48,753 nucleotides of DNA from the NCBI GenBank assembly GCA_045659025.1, contig JAZOWA010000055.1:1-48753 (forward strand), written 5' to 3'. Below the pieces are notes generated by a model. The model was not told where the DNA came from, made no database searches, and was given only the letters and a program-made list of their open reading frames with translations. This document shows, piece by piece, positions 41,483 to 48,753 of this stretch. Each line of letters opens with the position of its first letter. Position 1 is the stretch's first letter. The translations under genes were made by a program, and so were the position numbers. This DNA is from SIG455 sp045659025. GTDB taxonomy: Bacteria > Bacillota > Clostridia > UMGS1810.

Positions 41483-41888
41483 TTTGCACCGCGAAAGGTT
41501 GGTAGCGAAACAAAGGCGTCACGAGCGCGCTTGCAAGCAAGTAGCCGACTTGAGCGTGACCTTTTGCGGAAGAGGAGAAGCAAGGAAGTGGGCGGATGGT
41601 TTTCCGGAAGGGAAACCGGAGCATAACGGACTTTGCTTCTCCGCGCCGAGGGCAAACAAAAAAGTCGTGAATCGGCGGTGCTCCTTAGGGAGGAAATACT
41701 CAAAAAACACGATTATGGCACATGACTTTGTCAAAAGGCCTTGAAATCCGTCAGGATCCCTTCGGCTCTTTTCCGTGCGGAGCGTTCATAATCGGGATTT
41801 TTGAGTGCAAAGCAGTTTTGGATCAGATGTTTTTCGATTCAGAGAAGTAAAAAAATGCAGACAATACTGACGTATGTCTGCATTTTTT
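41483..41888 (+). ncRNA. Candidate large structured non-coding RNA
   Basis: About 400 bp with no credible gene but many strong helices: 41512-41515+41518-41523 with 41555-41564; inside it CAAGT/ACTTG 41538/41548; GGAGAAGCAA 41574-41583 with 41633-41642 (10 bp); inside it an 8-bp stem 41598/41610 capped by a GGAA (GNRA) loop; CGCCGA 41644 with TCGGCG 41672; CTCC/GGAG 41681/41689; and a long helix of 9+8 bp with a 3x3 internal loop (41698-41706, 41710-41717 with 41787-41794, 41798-41806). A terminator hairpin ends it at 41851-41888. The GNRA loop and a G-U pair favour the plus strand. No known RNA class recognised; no convincing promoter seen. Confidence 0.55.
41850..41888. terminator. Bidirectional terminator
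   Basis: A 13-bp perfect stem (AAAAATGCAGACA 41851-41863 with 41875-41887) has an 11-nt loop and T-runs on both strands. It can end the candidate RNA on the plus strand and the secreted-protein gene at 41970 on the minus strand. Confidence 0.85.
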
Positions 41889-41969
41889 GCGCACTATTAA
41901 CGGAAAACGGCAAGCCAAAACCAATTTATCCCTAAGGGGCACCGCCGTTCACTCACGGGTTTTTATATG

Positions 41970-44777
41970 TCAGTCTCTGTAAATCGGCTCGTTAAGGGCT
42001 CTTAATCCGCCAAGGTTCCATACCATTACCTTCACGATATTCTCCCCCTCTACGGTGGCGGATTCGTGATTTGCACCATCGCTGAAGGAGAAGGGAACTA
42101 TGTTGATGGAGCCGTCTGCAAATACGGTGATGATGCTTACGGGTCTCTCTCTGAACAGTTCGGGGATGTTGCTCTTGAGCAAGCCAAGGGTCACACCCGT
42201 ATCGGTGAACTGAACACCGGTGACAACATCCTCAATAGTTGAATCCGTAAAGGACACGGTGTCACTGGCGATGTCATCGGCAAAGATGCCTTTGATATAT
42301 GTGCCGTCGGGCTGGGCGGCCGCTACACTGAGGTCTGCAAAGCCGTAAACGGGAATCTCGATAGTGTCACTATCGCCAAAGTAAAGGGGTTCGTCACCTT
42401 TGACACCGTTGTTGTAAAGATATACGGGGGTGTCGTCGGTGAGGTCACGTCTTGTGATGGTGAGGATGTCTGCCTCATCATCTGCCGAAACAGATACAGA
42501 AGGCACGTAGGAGTATCTCCTGTCGGAATTGATAGTAGCATTTGAGAAGTATGCCACGTGGTTGTATGCGCCTGACGAACCCGAATAGGGGGCAAGGACA
42601 TATACCACGTATTTATCGAGGTCTCTGGATACTGTGCCCAGAGCATTTGCCTTGGTGATAAGCACACCGTCCAGATAGTAGTCTATGCGGTCACTTCTTG
42701 CATCAATATAGTAGGTGGCGCTGTACCATCTGTTAGGCTCTATTACGATGCCGGTATCTTTATTACCGATGATAAGGTGCATATTGGATTTTGACACCTT
42801 GTAGTATGTACCCTGACGGGAAATACCGCCTGATGAACCGAGGGTTGCGCTGGACTCGATATTGATACCAAAGATGTAGAAGTTGGCATCACCCTCCATA
42901 TTCACAAATTCCTCGTCAATATAGAAATCATAGGAAACCTCAAGGGCGTCTGTGTATCCCTCAGAGGTGTGGCCCGTTGCCTTCTTGGCCTTGGCAGTAA
43001 TGTAGGACTTGATCTGTGTGCCTGAGTTTGCCGCATCACGGGTGGAGTTATATACTGTGCGACCGCCTTCGAGGATTCGCTCTGCCCTTGCCTTTGCAGC
43101 AGGGTCCTCGCTGGAAAGATCCGCGGTAACAGTGTCGGTAACGTTTTTGAAGGGGGTGGATCTTATGGTAAAAGCATCAGACACAGTACCTGCTGTAAGC
43201 GACTGAGCATAAAGGGTGATCTGGTTACTCTCGGCCAACACGTTGCCGGTGGCATTTTCAAGCACCTTAACGGAAAGGGTCGTTCCTCCCTCTACAACGG
43301 GGATTGCAACTGTGTTTGCAAAGGGACCTGCAACCACGCCTGAGGTTACGTTGGTATCACCGCAGAAATATGCCACATGCTGAGTGGTCTCGTCCATATT
43401 AACAACCTGAGGGGTGTAGGCGATTACCTTGTTGCCTGCAACGGCATAGGGGTAGTCGGCAAAGTCAAGACCTGCAGTATCGTAAAGGGTAAGAGCGCTG
43501 AGCATAGGCTCAATCGCCTGAACCGCGATATTCATTGTGAGGGGTTCAGAGGCAATAGCCGTACCCTTCATGCCTATAATCTGCTCCCCTGTGAAATCCA
43601 CCATCACCGCTGTAACGGCAGCATTGGGGATAGCCACATCGGAGAGGATTATCTGCTTGTTGTCGGTAGCCATAGTCCTTGCTTCCTGACCATTAACGAA
43701 AATCTTTACGCTTGCACCTGCAAGTTCTGCGGGGATATTGGTTGATACGGAAACGGTGTTAACCTCACCGCCATCCGCGATAGATACTGTGGGGTGATTG
43801 ATGGTGTCGTTTCTGATGATTGCCATTGCGGTGGTACCTGAGCTGAGTTTAACAGGGAAATGTGAGAAGGTGGAGCCTGATACACCGTTACCTATAAAGG
43901 CCTTACCGCTACCGCCGTTGGCAGGGTAAGAGTAGTATGAATCGGTGGATGTACCCTTCTTTGCATCTACGCGGGCAACCAGCATATCGTCAATATATAC
44001 GTCAAACAAGTCGGAATCCTTCCAGGAATTGAAGATGTTAAAATCGTGCCATACGTTGGGAGTGATAACGATACCTGTATCGTCACCCATATCGGACTGA
44101 CCGATACCTCTTAAATAAAGGTGGTTATCAGGTCCGACGAAGGCGCTGAAATATACGCTGTTGGATGAAGCGGATCTCTGGCCATTATAGATACGGAAAG
44201 GAGTGTCAGTGGATGTGATTGTGCCGTTAATGTAGAAACCATAGCCCACGGCAAGAGTTGATTTTTTGTTCATATCCTTGGAGAACTTATGAGCAATATC
44301 AGAATCAGATGCCACCTGAAGCGCAAAGGGATGGTTAGCATCGATGAGGTTGGTGATGCCCTCGGGGTTAGTCTCCCACAGGGTAGCGGACTTTGCAACA
44401 GAGTCGTCTCCTGCGCCCTTACCAATATTTGCACCGATATTTTTATAAACAAGGCGGTAACCATAGATGCCAACGGGACCATAAGTAACACCACCTGCTA
44501 CTGCGGTGTATCTGTTCATACCGTCATTCACAGGGACTGCCACAGTACCTGTCGCAATACCTGCCTCGGCGGTAATCTGTGTGCCGTTATTATAAAATAC
44601 CGCACCGTCAGCGGGGATATTGAGGAGCACCTTTGTACCCGAGACGGCAGAGGGGCTTCCCTCATTGGCAGTGGTACCATAAAGGGTGAGAGCGCCCGCC
44701 TGGGCAAACACGTTGGTGATGGTAACACAAGAAAGAACCATCGTCATAACAACGAGAATTGATAAGAATCTTTTCAT
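41970..44777 (-). CDS. Large secreted protein with two LamG-like modules (paralogue A)
   Basis: 935 residues. Signal peptide 1-26 (VFA-Q). Two concanavalin/LamG-like modules are suggested by the paired signatures NVWHDFNIFNSWKDSDLFDVYIDDMLVARVD (about 240-270) and NRWYSATYYIDARSDRIDYYLDGVLI (about 685-710). Between them are Ig-like beta segments. The end VKVMVWNLGGLRALNEPI is the F/VxW...L-x-PL closing motif common in large clostridial exported proteins. No catalytic residues are evident, so carbohydrate or matrix binding is likely. It is closely related to the next gene upstream (45059-48085), so the pair arose by tandem duplication. AAGGAAG precedes the ATG. Confidence 0.82.
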   Translation of the reverse strand: MKRFLSILVVMTMVLSCVTITNVFAQAGALTLYGTTANEGSPSAVSGTKVLLNIPADGAVFYNNGTQITAEAGIATGTVAVPVNDGMNRYTAVAGGVTYGPVGIYGYRLVYKNIGANIGKGAGDDSVAKSATLWETNPEGITNLIDANHPFALQVASDSDIAHKFSKDMNKKSTLAVGYGFYINGTITSTDTPFRIYNGQRSASSNSVYFSAFVGPDNHLYLRGIGQSDMGDDTGIVITPNVWHDFNIFNSWKDSDLFDVYIDDMLVARVDAKKGTSTDSYYSYPANGGSGKAFIGNGVSGSTFSHFPVKLSSGTTAMAIIRNDTINHPTVSIADGGEVNTVSVSTNIPAELAGASVKIFVNGQEARTMATDNKQIILSDVAIPNAAVTAVMVDFTGEQIIGMKGTAIASEPLTMNIAVQAIEPMLSALTLYDTAGLDFADYPYAVAGNKVIAYTPQVVNMDETTQHVAYFCGDTNVTSGVVAGPFANTVAIPVVEGGTTLSVKVLENATGNVLAESNQITLYAQSLTAGTVSDAFTIRSTPFKNVTDTVTADLSSEDPAAKARAERILEGGRTVYNSTRDAANSGTQIKSYITAKAKKATGHTSEGYTDALEVSYDFYIDEEFVNMEGDANFYIFGINIESSATLGSSGGISRQGTYYKVSKSNMHLIIGNKDTGIVIEPNRWYSATYYIDARSDRIDYYLDGVLITKANALGTVSRDLDKYVVYVLAPYSGSSGAYNHVAYFSNATINSDRRYSYVPSVSVSADDEADILTITRRDLTDDTPVYLYNNGVKGDEPLYFGDSDTIEIPVYGFADLSVAAAQPDGTYIKGIFADDIASDTVSFTDSTIEDVVTGVQFTDTGVTLGLLKSNIPELFRERPVSIITVFADGSINIVPFSFSDGANHESATVEGENIVKVMVWNLGGLRALNEPIYRD

Positions 44778-44927
44778 TTATTAACTTCCTTTCCGTGGAA
44801 ATAATATAAAATTAGGCATAACATCTCATGATATTATATTTATACATATACATTTTACACCCAACGGAGGGTTTGTTCAATAGTTCGTTTTTGATATGCC
44901 GTCTTGTGGAGGAAATTGTGCTTGCAC

Positions 44928-44970
44928 AAAGCACAACATCATTTGCAAAGCACAGCATCATTTGCAAAGC
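44928..44970. repeat. 19-bp tandem repeat, 2.3 copies
   Basis: AAAGCACARCATCATTTGC occurs at 44928-44946 and 44947-44965, followed by AAAGC. It lies between the terminator of the 45059 gene and the promoter region of the 41970 gene. Confidence 0.8.
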
Positions 44971-45010
44971 AATTAAAAACCCCCGTCGGCATATTACCGA
45001 CGAGGGTTTT
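44970..45010 (-). terminator. Terminator of the 45059-48085 gene
   Basis: The arms at 44975-44989 and 44997-45010 (AAAACCC, CGTCGG parts) pair with one mismatch. On the minus strand they are followed by TTTTTAATT. Confidence 0.82.
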
Positions 45011-45058
45011 GTGCTTTAGATTGTGGTGAGGTTCTCTCACCTGTCCGCAGATGCGGAA

Positions 45059-48000
45059 TTATTTTGCAATGGCTTTGCCAAGCGCTCTGAGATCGCCGAG
45101 GTTCCATACAAATACTTTTGCAAGACCTTCTTCTGCGATTTCAACTAATTTATACTCATCTGCCTCTTCGAAAGCGAAGGGAGTTACAGCGATTGTGCCA
45201 TCTTCTTTGATGGTGATGATGCTGATTTTTGCAAGATCTGCTTCTGCAATGTTTCTCTTAACGAGAGTGAATGCAGCTTTGTCAGCGGTGATTACACCAT
45301 TGGAAACAGCTTCTGTAGTCTCAGCATCTGTCATAGCGAAGGTGAAGGTCTGGAGATCGTCACCGAAGAAACCTTTTGCAACAGCACCGTCTTCTACGAT
45401 AGCAACAGATACCTTAGAGTAGCCTGTGAGGCCTTCAAGTACGAATGTGTCACCTGTGAAGGGGATTGCTGTGGGGAACTGTGCACCGTTCAAGAAGAGG
45501 TATGCAGACTGCTTTGAAGTGTCGATATCTCTTACTGTAACTGTGAGTGTATCAGCTGCGTCATCAGCTACCGCATAGATAGAGGGAGCGAATGAGTACT
45601 CTCTTGTGGCATTGATGGTTGCATTTGAGAAGTAAGCTTCGTTGTTGTAACCACCGGTAGCGCCGGAGTAAGGAGCAAGAGCGTATACAACCTGTTTGTC
45701 AAGGTCGAATACAGAACCATTACCCTGTACGCCTGCTTTGCTGATGAGTACGCCATCGAGGTAGAAGTCTACTCTGTTGGTGTGAGCATCAATGTAGTAG
45801 GTTACATTGTACCACTTGCCGGTCTCAACCTTAACACCTGTGGAAACACCACTTGCGTAAACATACATATCTGAAGAACCTTCAGCTTTGAATACTCTGT
45901 AGTAAGAACCCATACGGTTTATACCTGCGGTAGAACCGAAGAGTGCTTTGAGAGCAGCACTTGCGTCAATGTTGAAGCCGAACATATAGAAGTTAGCGTC
46001 GCCTTCTCTTGCAGCGAATGCTTCGTCAAGATAGAAATCGTAAGAGATTTCAAGAGCATCGGTGTAAGCTGAGGAAGTGTGACCTGTAGCTTCACCGGCT
46101 GCCTTTGTTACGAAGGATTTGAGCTGAGCACCGGAGTTAGCAGCAGTAGCCTTGGTCTGGTAAACTACACGGTCACCGGCGAGAAGAGCTTCTGCTTTAG
46201 CCTTAACTGCTGCGTCTTCGCTTGCGAGATCAGCGGTAAGAGTATCGGTTACGTTTGTGAAGTTGCTTGCTTTAGCAGTGAATGCATTGATTTCCTCACC
46301 TGCTGTGAGAGAAATGGTGCGGAGGGGAAGTTCATTGGTATCTGCAAGAACTGTACCTGTTGCAGTGTCAACAACTTTTGCAGTGAGATATTCAGCACCT
46401 GCAACAACGGGAACTGCAACTGTGCCTGCAAAGGGACCTGCTACTGTAGAAGCAGTAACATCAGTTGTACCGCTGAAGTATGCAATGTGCATTGTAGCTT
46501 CATCAAAGTTAACAGCTGTGGGAGGAACAACGAGTACCTTGCTGCCTTCAACAGCGTAGGGGTATTCGCCAAGGCCTTTACCCTTAACTGCGTAAAATTC
46601 AACGTCGCTCATGATGGGCTCAATACCCTGAACAGCGATGTTCATTGTAATGGGAGCAGATACGATGGGCTCGCCTTTGAAACCTGTGAGGATGTTACCC
46701 TGAGCGTCTACGATAGCAGCAACAACCTCTGCGTTCTCGATAGCCACGTTAGAGAGGATAATTGTCTTCTCACCGTTAGCGGTTGTGTTTGCAACAGCAC
46801 CGTTAACGAGGATCTTAGCTTCTGCGCCTGCAAGCTCTGCAGGGATGTTAGCAGAGAAAGTAACTGTGTTCTCATCTTCTTCAGCTGTGATAGAAGCTGA
46901 GGGGAGGTTAACAGTTTCGTTTCTGTTAACTGCCAATTTATAAGTAACGGAAGAATCTTTTGAGCTTGTTCTTACAGGGAACTCAGCAAATACGGGAGCA
47001 GATGTGGGCTCACCAATGTAACCTTTACCTGCTGCGCAGATTGCGGGGTAGTGATACCATCTGTCAGAAATTGTGCCGTTTGTAACGTAGCCGGGGCTCT
47101 TGATGTTAGTCTTAACAACGAGCTGACCGTCAACGTAGATGCTGGCGATTGTATCGATATTCCAGGAAATAGCGATACCGAGATCGTGCCATACGTTAGG
47201 AGTAATTTCAACGCCTGTGTCTGTACCGAAACCTGTCTCGCTGTAACCTCTTACATAAAGGTGGTTCTTAGGACCAACAAATACTGCGAGGTAGGGGTTA
47301 CCGGAGTTCTGTGCACAGTAGAGTCTGAAGTACTCAGCAGGAACCACCTCAACCCATTCGGTTGTGGGAGCTTCGGGCTCTGTGGGCTCGTCTGTGGGCT
47401 CACCTGCGGGCTCGTCTACGGGAGTAGCTTCGGGCTCTGTGGGCTCAGCAGGAACGATAGGTCTCTCTTCCATAACTGCTTCAGCAAGTGTGCCATCTAC
47501 ATAGAAGCCGAGAGCTGCTGCGTAGTGGGATCTGCTCTTCATACCGGAAGACATTTTGTACTTAACTGCTGTATCTGTGCTGCCTACTTTGTATGCGTAG
47601 GGGTGACCTGCATCGATAAGGTTAGCAAGCTCTGCAGGGCTTGCTTCAAGCAACTCTGCATCGGAACCAACGTTAACAGTACCGCCCTTACCTACGTTTG
47701 CACCGATAACAGTACCGTCGTTAACGGGTGTGTAACCATAGATAGTGATGGGGCCATAAGTAGTGCCACCGGCTACTGCGGTGTACTTGTTGATACCTGC
47801 AACAACATCTACTGCAACAGTGTCTGCTGCCATACCTGCTGTAGCGGTAATGGGTGTACCATTATTGTAGTAAACTGCATCTGCACCGGGAACGGTGAAA
47901 AGAATCTTGGTGCCGGCGATGGCATTGGGGCTCTCCATGGTGAGGCCTCTGTTACCAGTAAAGAGAGCGAACGCAGGAGCTGCGGGCTCTACAGTCTCGG

Positions 48001-48085
48001 TACCTGTTTCTTCAGCGGAAGCAGTGAAAGACACGCAAGAGAAAATCATCATTGCTGTCAAAAGAAGTGACAAAAATCTTTTCAT
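45059..48085 (-). CDS. Large secreted protein with two LamG-like modules (paralogue B)
   Basis: 1008 residues. Signal peptide 1-24 (ASA-E). It follows the same plan as paralogue A: YGPITIYGY near 110, first LamG-like module with NVWHDLGIAISW, Ig-like segments, second module with TGKWYNVTYYIDAHTNRVDFYLDGVLI, and a closing VFVWNLGDLRALGKAI. It differs by an insert of about 40 residues rich in Pro, Glu and Thr (roughly 212-252) inside the first module, just before YFRLYCAQN. Codons are strongly biased (GCT/GCA, GTT/GTA, ACA), unlike paralogue A, hinting at high expression. It has a structured leader of about 430 nt and its own terminator. Confidence 0.83.
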   Translation of the reverse strand: MKRFLSLLLTAMMIFSCVSFTASAEETGTETVEPAAPAFALFTGNRGLTMESPNAIAGTKILFTVPGADAVYYNNGTPITATAGMAADTVAVDVVAGINKYTAVAGGTTYGPITIYGYTPVNDGTVIGANVGKGGTVNVGSDAELLEASPAELANLIDAGHPYAYKVGSTDTAVKYKMSSGMKSRSHYAAALGFYVDGTLAEAVMEERPIVPAEPTEPEATPVDEPAGEPTDEPTEPEAPTTEWVEVVPAEYFRLYCAQNSGNPYLAVFVGPKNHLYVRGYSETGFGTDTGVEITPNVWHDLGIAISWNIDTIASIYVDGQLVVKTNIKSPGYVTNGTISDRWYHYPAICAAGKGYIGEPTSAPVFAEFPVRTSSKDSSVTYKLAVNRNETVNLPSASITAEEDENTVTFSANIPAELAGAEAKILVNGAVANTTANGEKTIILSNVAIENAEVVAAIVDAQGNILTGFKGEPIVSAPITMNIAVQGIEPIMSDVEFYAVKGKGLGEYPYAVEGSKVLVVPPTAVNFDEATMHIAYFSGTTDVTASTVAGPFAGTVAVPVVAGAEYLTAKVVDTATGTVLADTNELPLRTISLTAGEEINAFTAKASNFTNVTDTLTADLASEDAAVKAKAEALLAGDRVVYQTKATAANSGAQLKSFVTKAAGEATGHTSSAYTDALEISYDFYLDEAFAAREGDANFYMFGFNIDASAALKALFGSTAGINRMGSYYRVFKAEGSSDMYVYASGVSTGVKVETGKWYNVTYYIDAHTNRVDFYLDGVLISKAGVQGNGSVFDLDKQVVYALAPYSGATGGYNNEAYFSNATINATREYSFAPSIYAVADDAADTLTVTVRDIDTSKQSAYLFLNGAQFPTAIPFTGDTFVLEGLTGYSKVSVAIVEDGAVAKGFFGDDLQTFTFAMTDAETTEAVSNGVITADKAAFTLVKRNIAEADLAKISIITIKEDGTIAVTPFAFEEADEYKLVEIAEEGLAKVFVWNLGDLRALGKAIAK

Positions 48086-48520
48086 TCTATAAACTTCCTT
48101 TCTAAACTTAATAAAAACCGAATGTTTTTCTTAAAAATGGGTACAGCAAAGCTATGCCGTTACATTAAAATAACCACATTCGAATAATGCATAGCAAACA
48201 AAAGGGGTTGATTCTTACCCTTTTCAAACCGCAAATTATAGCTATCGTCAGGGGGACGCATATCCGCACCCGTCATTATCTGACGCCACGGAAACCCAAC
48301 AATGCCGAGCATTTGCAGTAAACTAAAGGGATAGTATGTAACCCGAAATGATTACCTGCATAATAATAGACAATATTTTTAGGATAAGTCTACAAATACA
48401 TTTTACAATGTATTTTTATTGATTTCAATAGTTCATTTTTGCTAAATTTTAACCGTATTGTAACACAACTGTAAAAAAGAGATATTGGCAAAAGGGGGGA
48501 TACCACAAGGCAATATACAT
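48086..48520 (-). promoter_or_regulatory. Long structured upstream region of paralogue B
   Basis: There is no gene in this stretch. It holds several inverted repeats: GCTATGC 48151 / GCATAGC 48189; AAAAGGG 48200 / CCCTTTT 48218, which on the minus strand looks like a terminator stem followed by GTTT; CGTCAG 48246 / CTGACG 48280; and TGCAGTAA near 48315 with TTACCTGCA near 48352. This could be a regulatory leader with an attenuator. No known riboswitch consensus was matched, and the promoter is not clear. Confidence 0.4.
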
Positions 48521-48525
48521 GAATA

Positions 48526-48753
48526 GCAGGGGAGGTCTCTGCGCCCCTCCGCAAGGGGATTGCAACAATCGGGAGGGGATGGAACCCCTCCCCTACGATG
48601 TGCACGGACATCAAACGGAATGTCGGAAACCGCCATTCCCTACGGGCATACCATATGAAAACTTACAGGGGAGGTCTCTGCGCCCTCCGCAAGGGGATTG
48701 CAACAATCGGGAGGGGATGGAACCCCTCCCCTACGATGTGCACGGACATCAAA
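48526..48753. repeat. Intergenic hairpin repeat, two copies running off the window
   Basis: The repeat has the same orientation as the copy at 41.35 kb. AGGGGAGGTCTCTGCGCC starts at 48528 and again at 48667 (period 139 bp). The small palindrome is GATGT...ACATC. The second copy is cut by the window end. Confidence 0.88.

Noticed and set aside
41598..41617. SRP RNA helix 8, because of CCGGAAGG
   Set aside because: The asymmetric loop and flanking AGGTC/AGCAG bases of SRP RNA are absent; only the GGAA loop is shared.
41263..41744. Overlapping open frames on both strands near 41.3-41.7 kb
   Set aside because: They run through the hairpin repeat and the structured region, change strand, have no ribosome site and read as low-quality Arg/Ser/Pro/Leu strings.
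46079..48070. Long Cys/Ser/Asn-rich plus-strand frames (273 and 339 codons)
   Set aside because: They are antisense to paralogue B. The odd composition comes from reading its biased Ala/Thr/Val codons backwards.
48246..48350. Cyclic-di-GMP riboswitch on the plus strand (GGGGGACGCA looked similar)
   Set aside because: The paired GGTAGC-type segment and the GNRA hairpin of that class are missing, and no gene follows on that strand.

Overview
The window looks like the chromosome of an uncultured, endospore-forming member of the Clostridia. The supporting genes are a sporulation sigma factor G gene next to a YlmC/YmxH gene, the Firmicutes cluster darA-holB-ricT, a yerC-pcrA pair, a small clostridial 2[4Fe-4S] ferredoxin, and secreted proteins with copper-amine-oxidase-like, SLH and dockerin-like pieces. 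Promoters are consensus sigma-A (TTGxxx, 16-17 bp, TATAAT-like). Ribosome binding sites are strong AGGAGG types. No tRNA, rRNA or CRISPR array was found.

Layout. (1) 1-3073, minus: two secreted modular surface proteins. One has nearly identical 101/102-residue tandem repeats and runs off the window. The other ends in half a dockerin. (2) 3292-5214, minus: ApbE flavin transferase and a cytoplasmic M14 peptidase. (3) 5327-7732, plus: c-di-AMP receptor DarA, DNA polymerase III delta prime, RicT, then a ferredoxin with its own promoter and terminator. (4) 7838-9088, minus: small glycine-zipper protein, YlmC-like PRC-barrel protein, sigG. (5) 9178-24104: a compact phage-derived element. A divergent, self-cleaving S24-type repressor faces one plus-strand operon of terminase, portal, scaffold, capsid, connector, tail, fibre, holin and SLH-tagged endolysin genes. 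It has no integrase or replication genes. (6) 24189-35480: secreted M14 peptidase (plus), then minus-strand housekeeping genes: lon-engB-pcrA-yerC-methyltransferase, a copper-amine-oxidase-domain protein, a DUF1015 protein and class II aldolase. (7) 35603-37133: M18 aminopeptidase behind a structured leader. (8) 37207-37574: three tandem copies of a hairpin-rich repeat of about 136 bp, which recurs at 41.35 kb and 48.5 kb. (9) 37630-41219, minus: proS-gltX-lspA. (10) About 41.5-41.9 kb: a non-coding stretch with many strong nested helices, a candidate large structured RNA. (11) 41970-48085, minus: two large paralogous secreted proteins with LamG-like modules, then a structured leader and more repeat copies.

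How parts fit together. The phage-like element has the gene content of a complete short-tailed particle plus lysis, under a repressor with an Ala-Gly cleavage site and Ser/Lys residues expected to respond to DNA damage. Its repressor gene reads straight towards sigG through a hairpin that looks like a terminator and also buries the sigG Shine-Dalgarno sequence. The two most unusual objects are this integrase-less particle locus (PBSX-like or gene-transfer-agent-like) and the candidate structured RNA near 41.5-41.9 kb. All functional calls come from reading the sequence; no database search was run.
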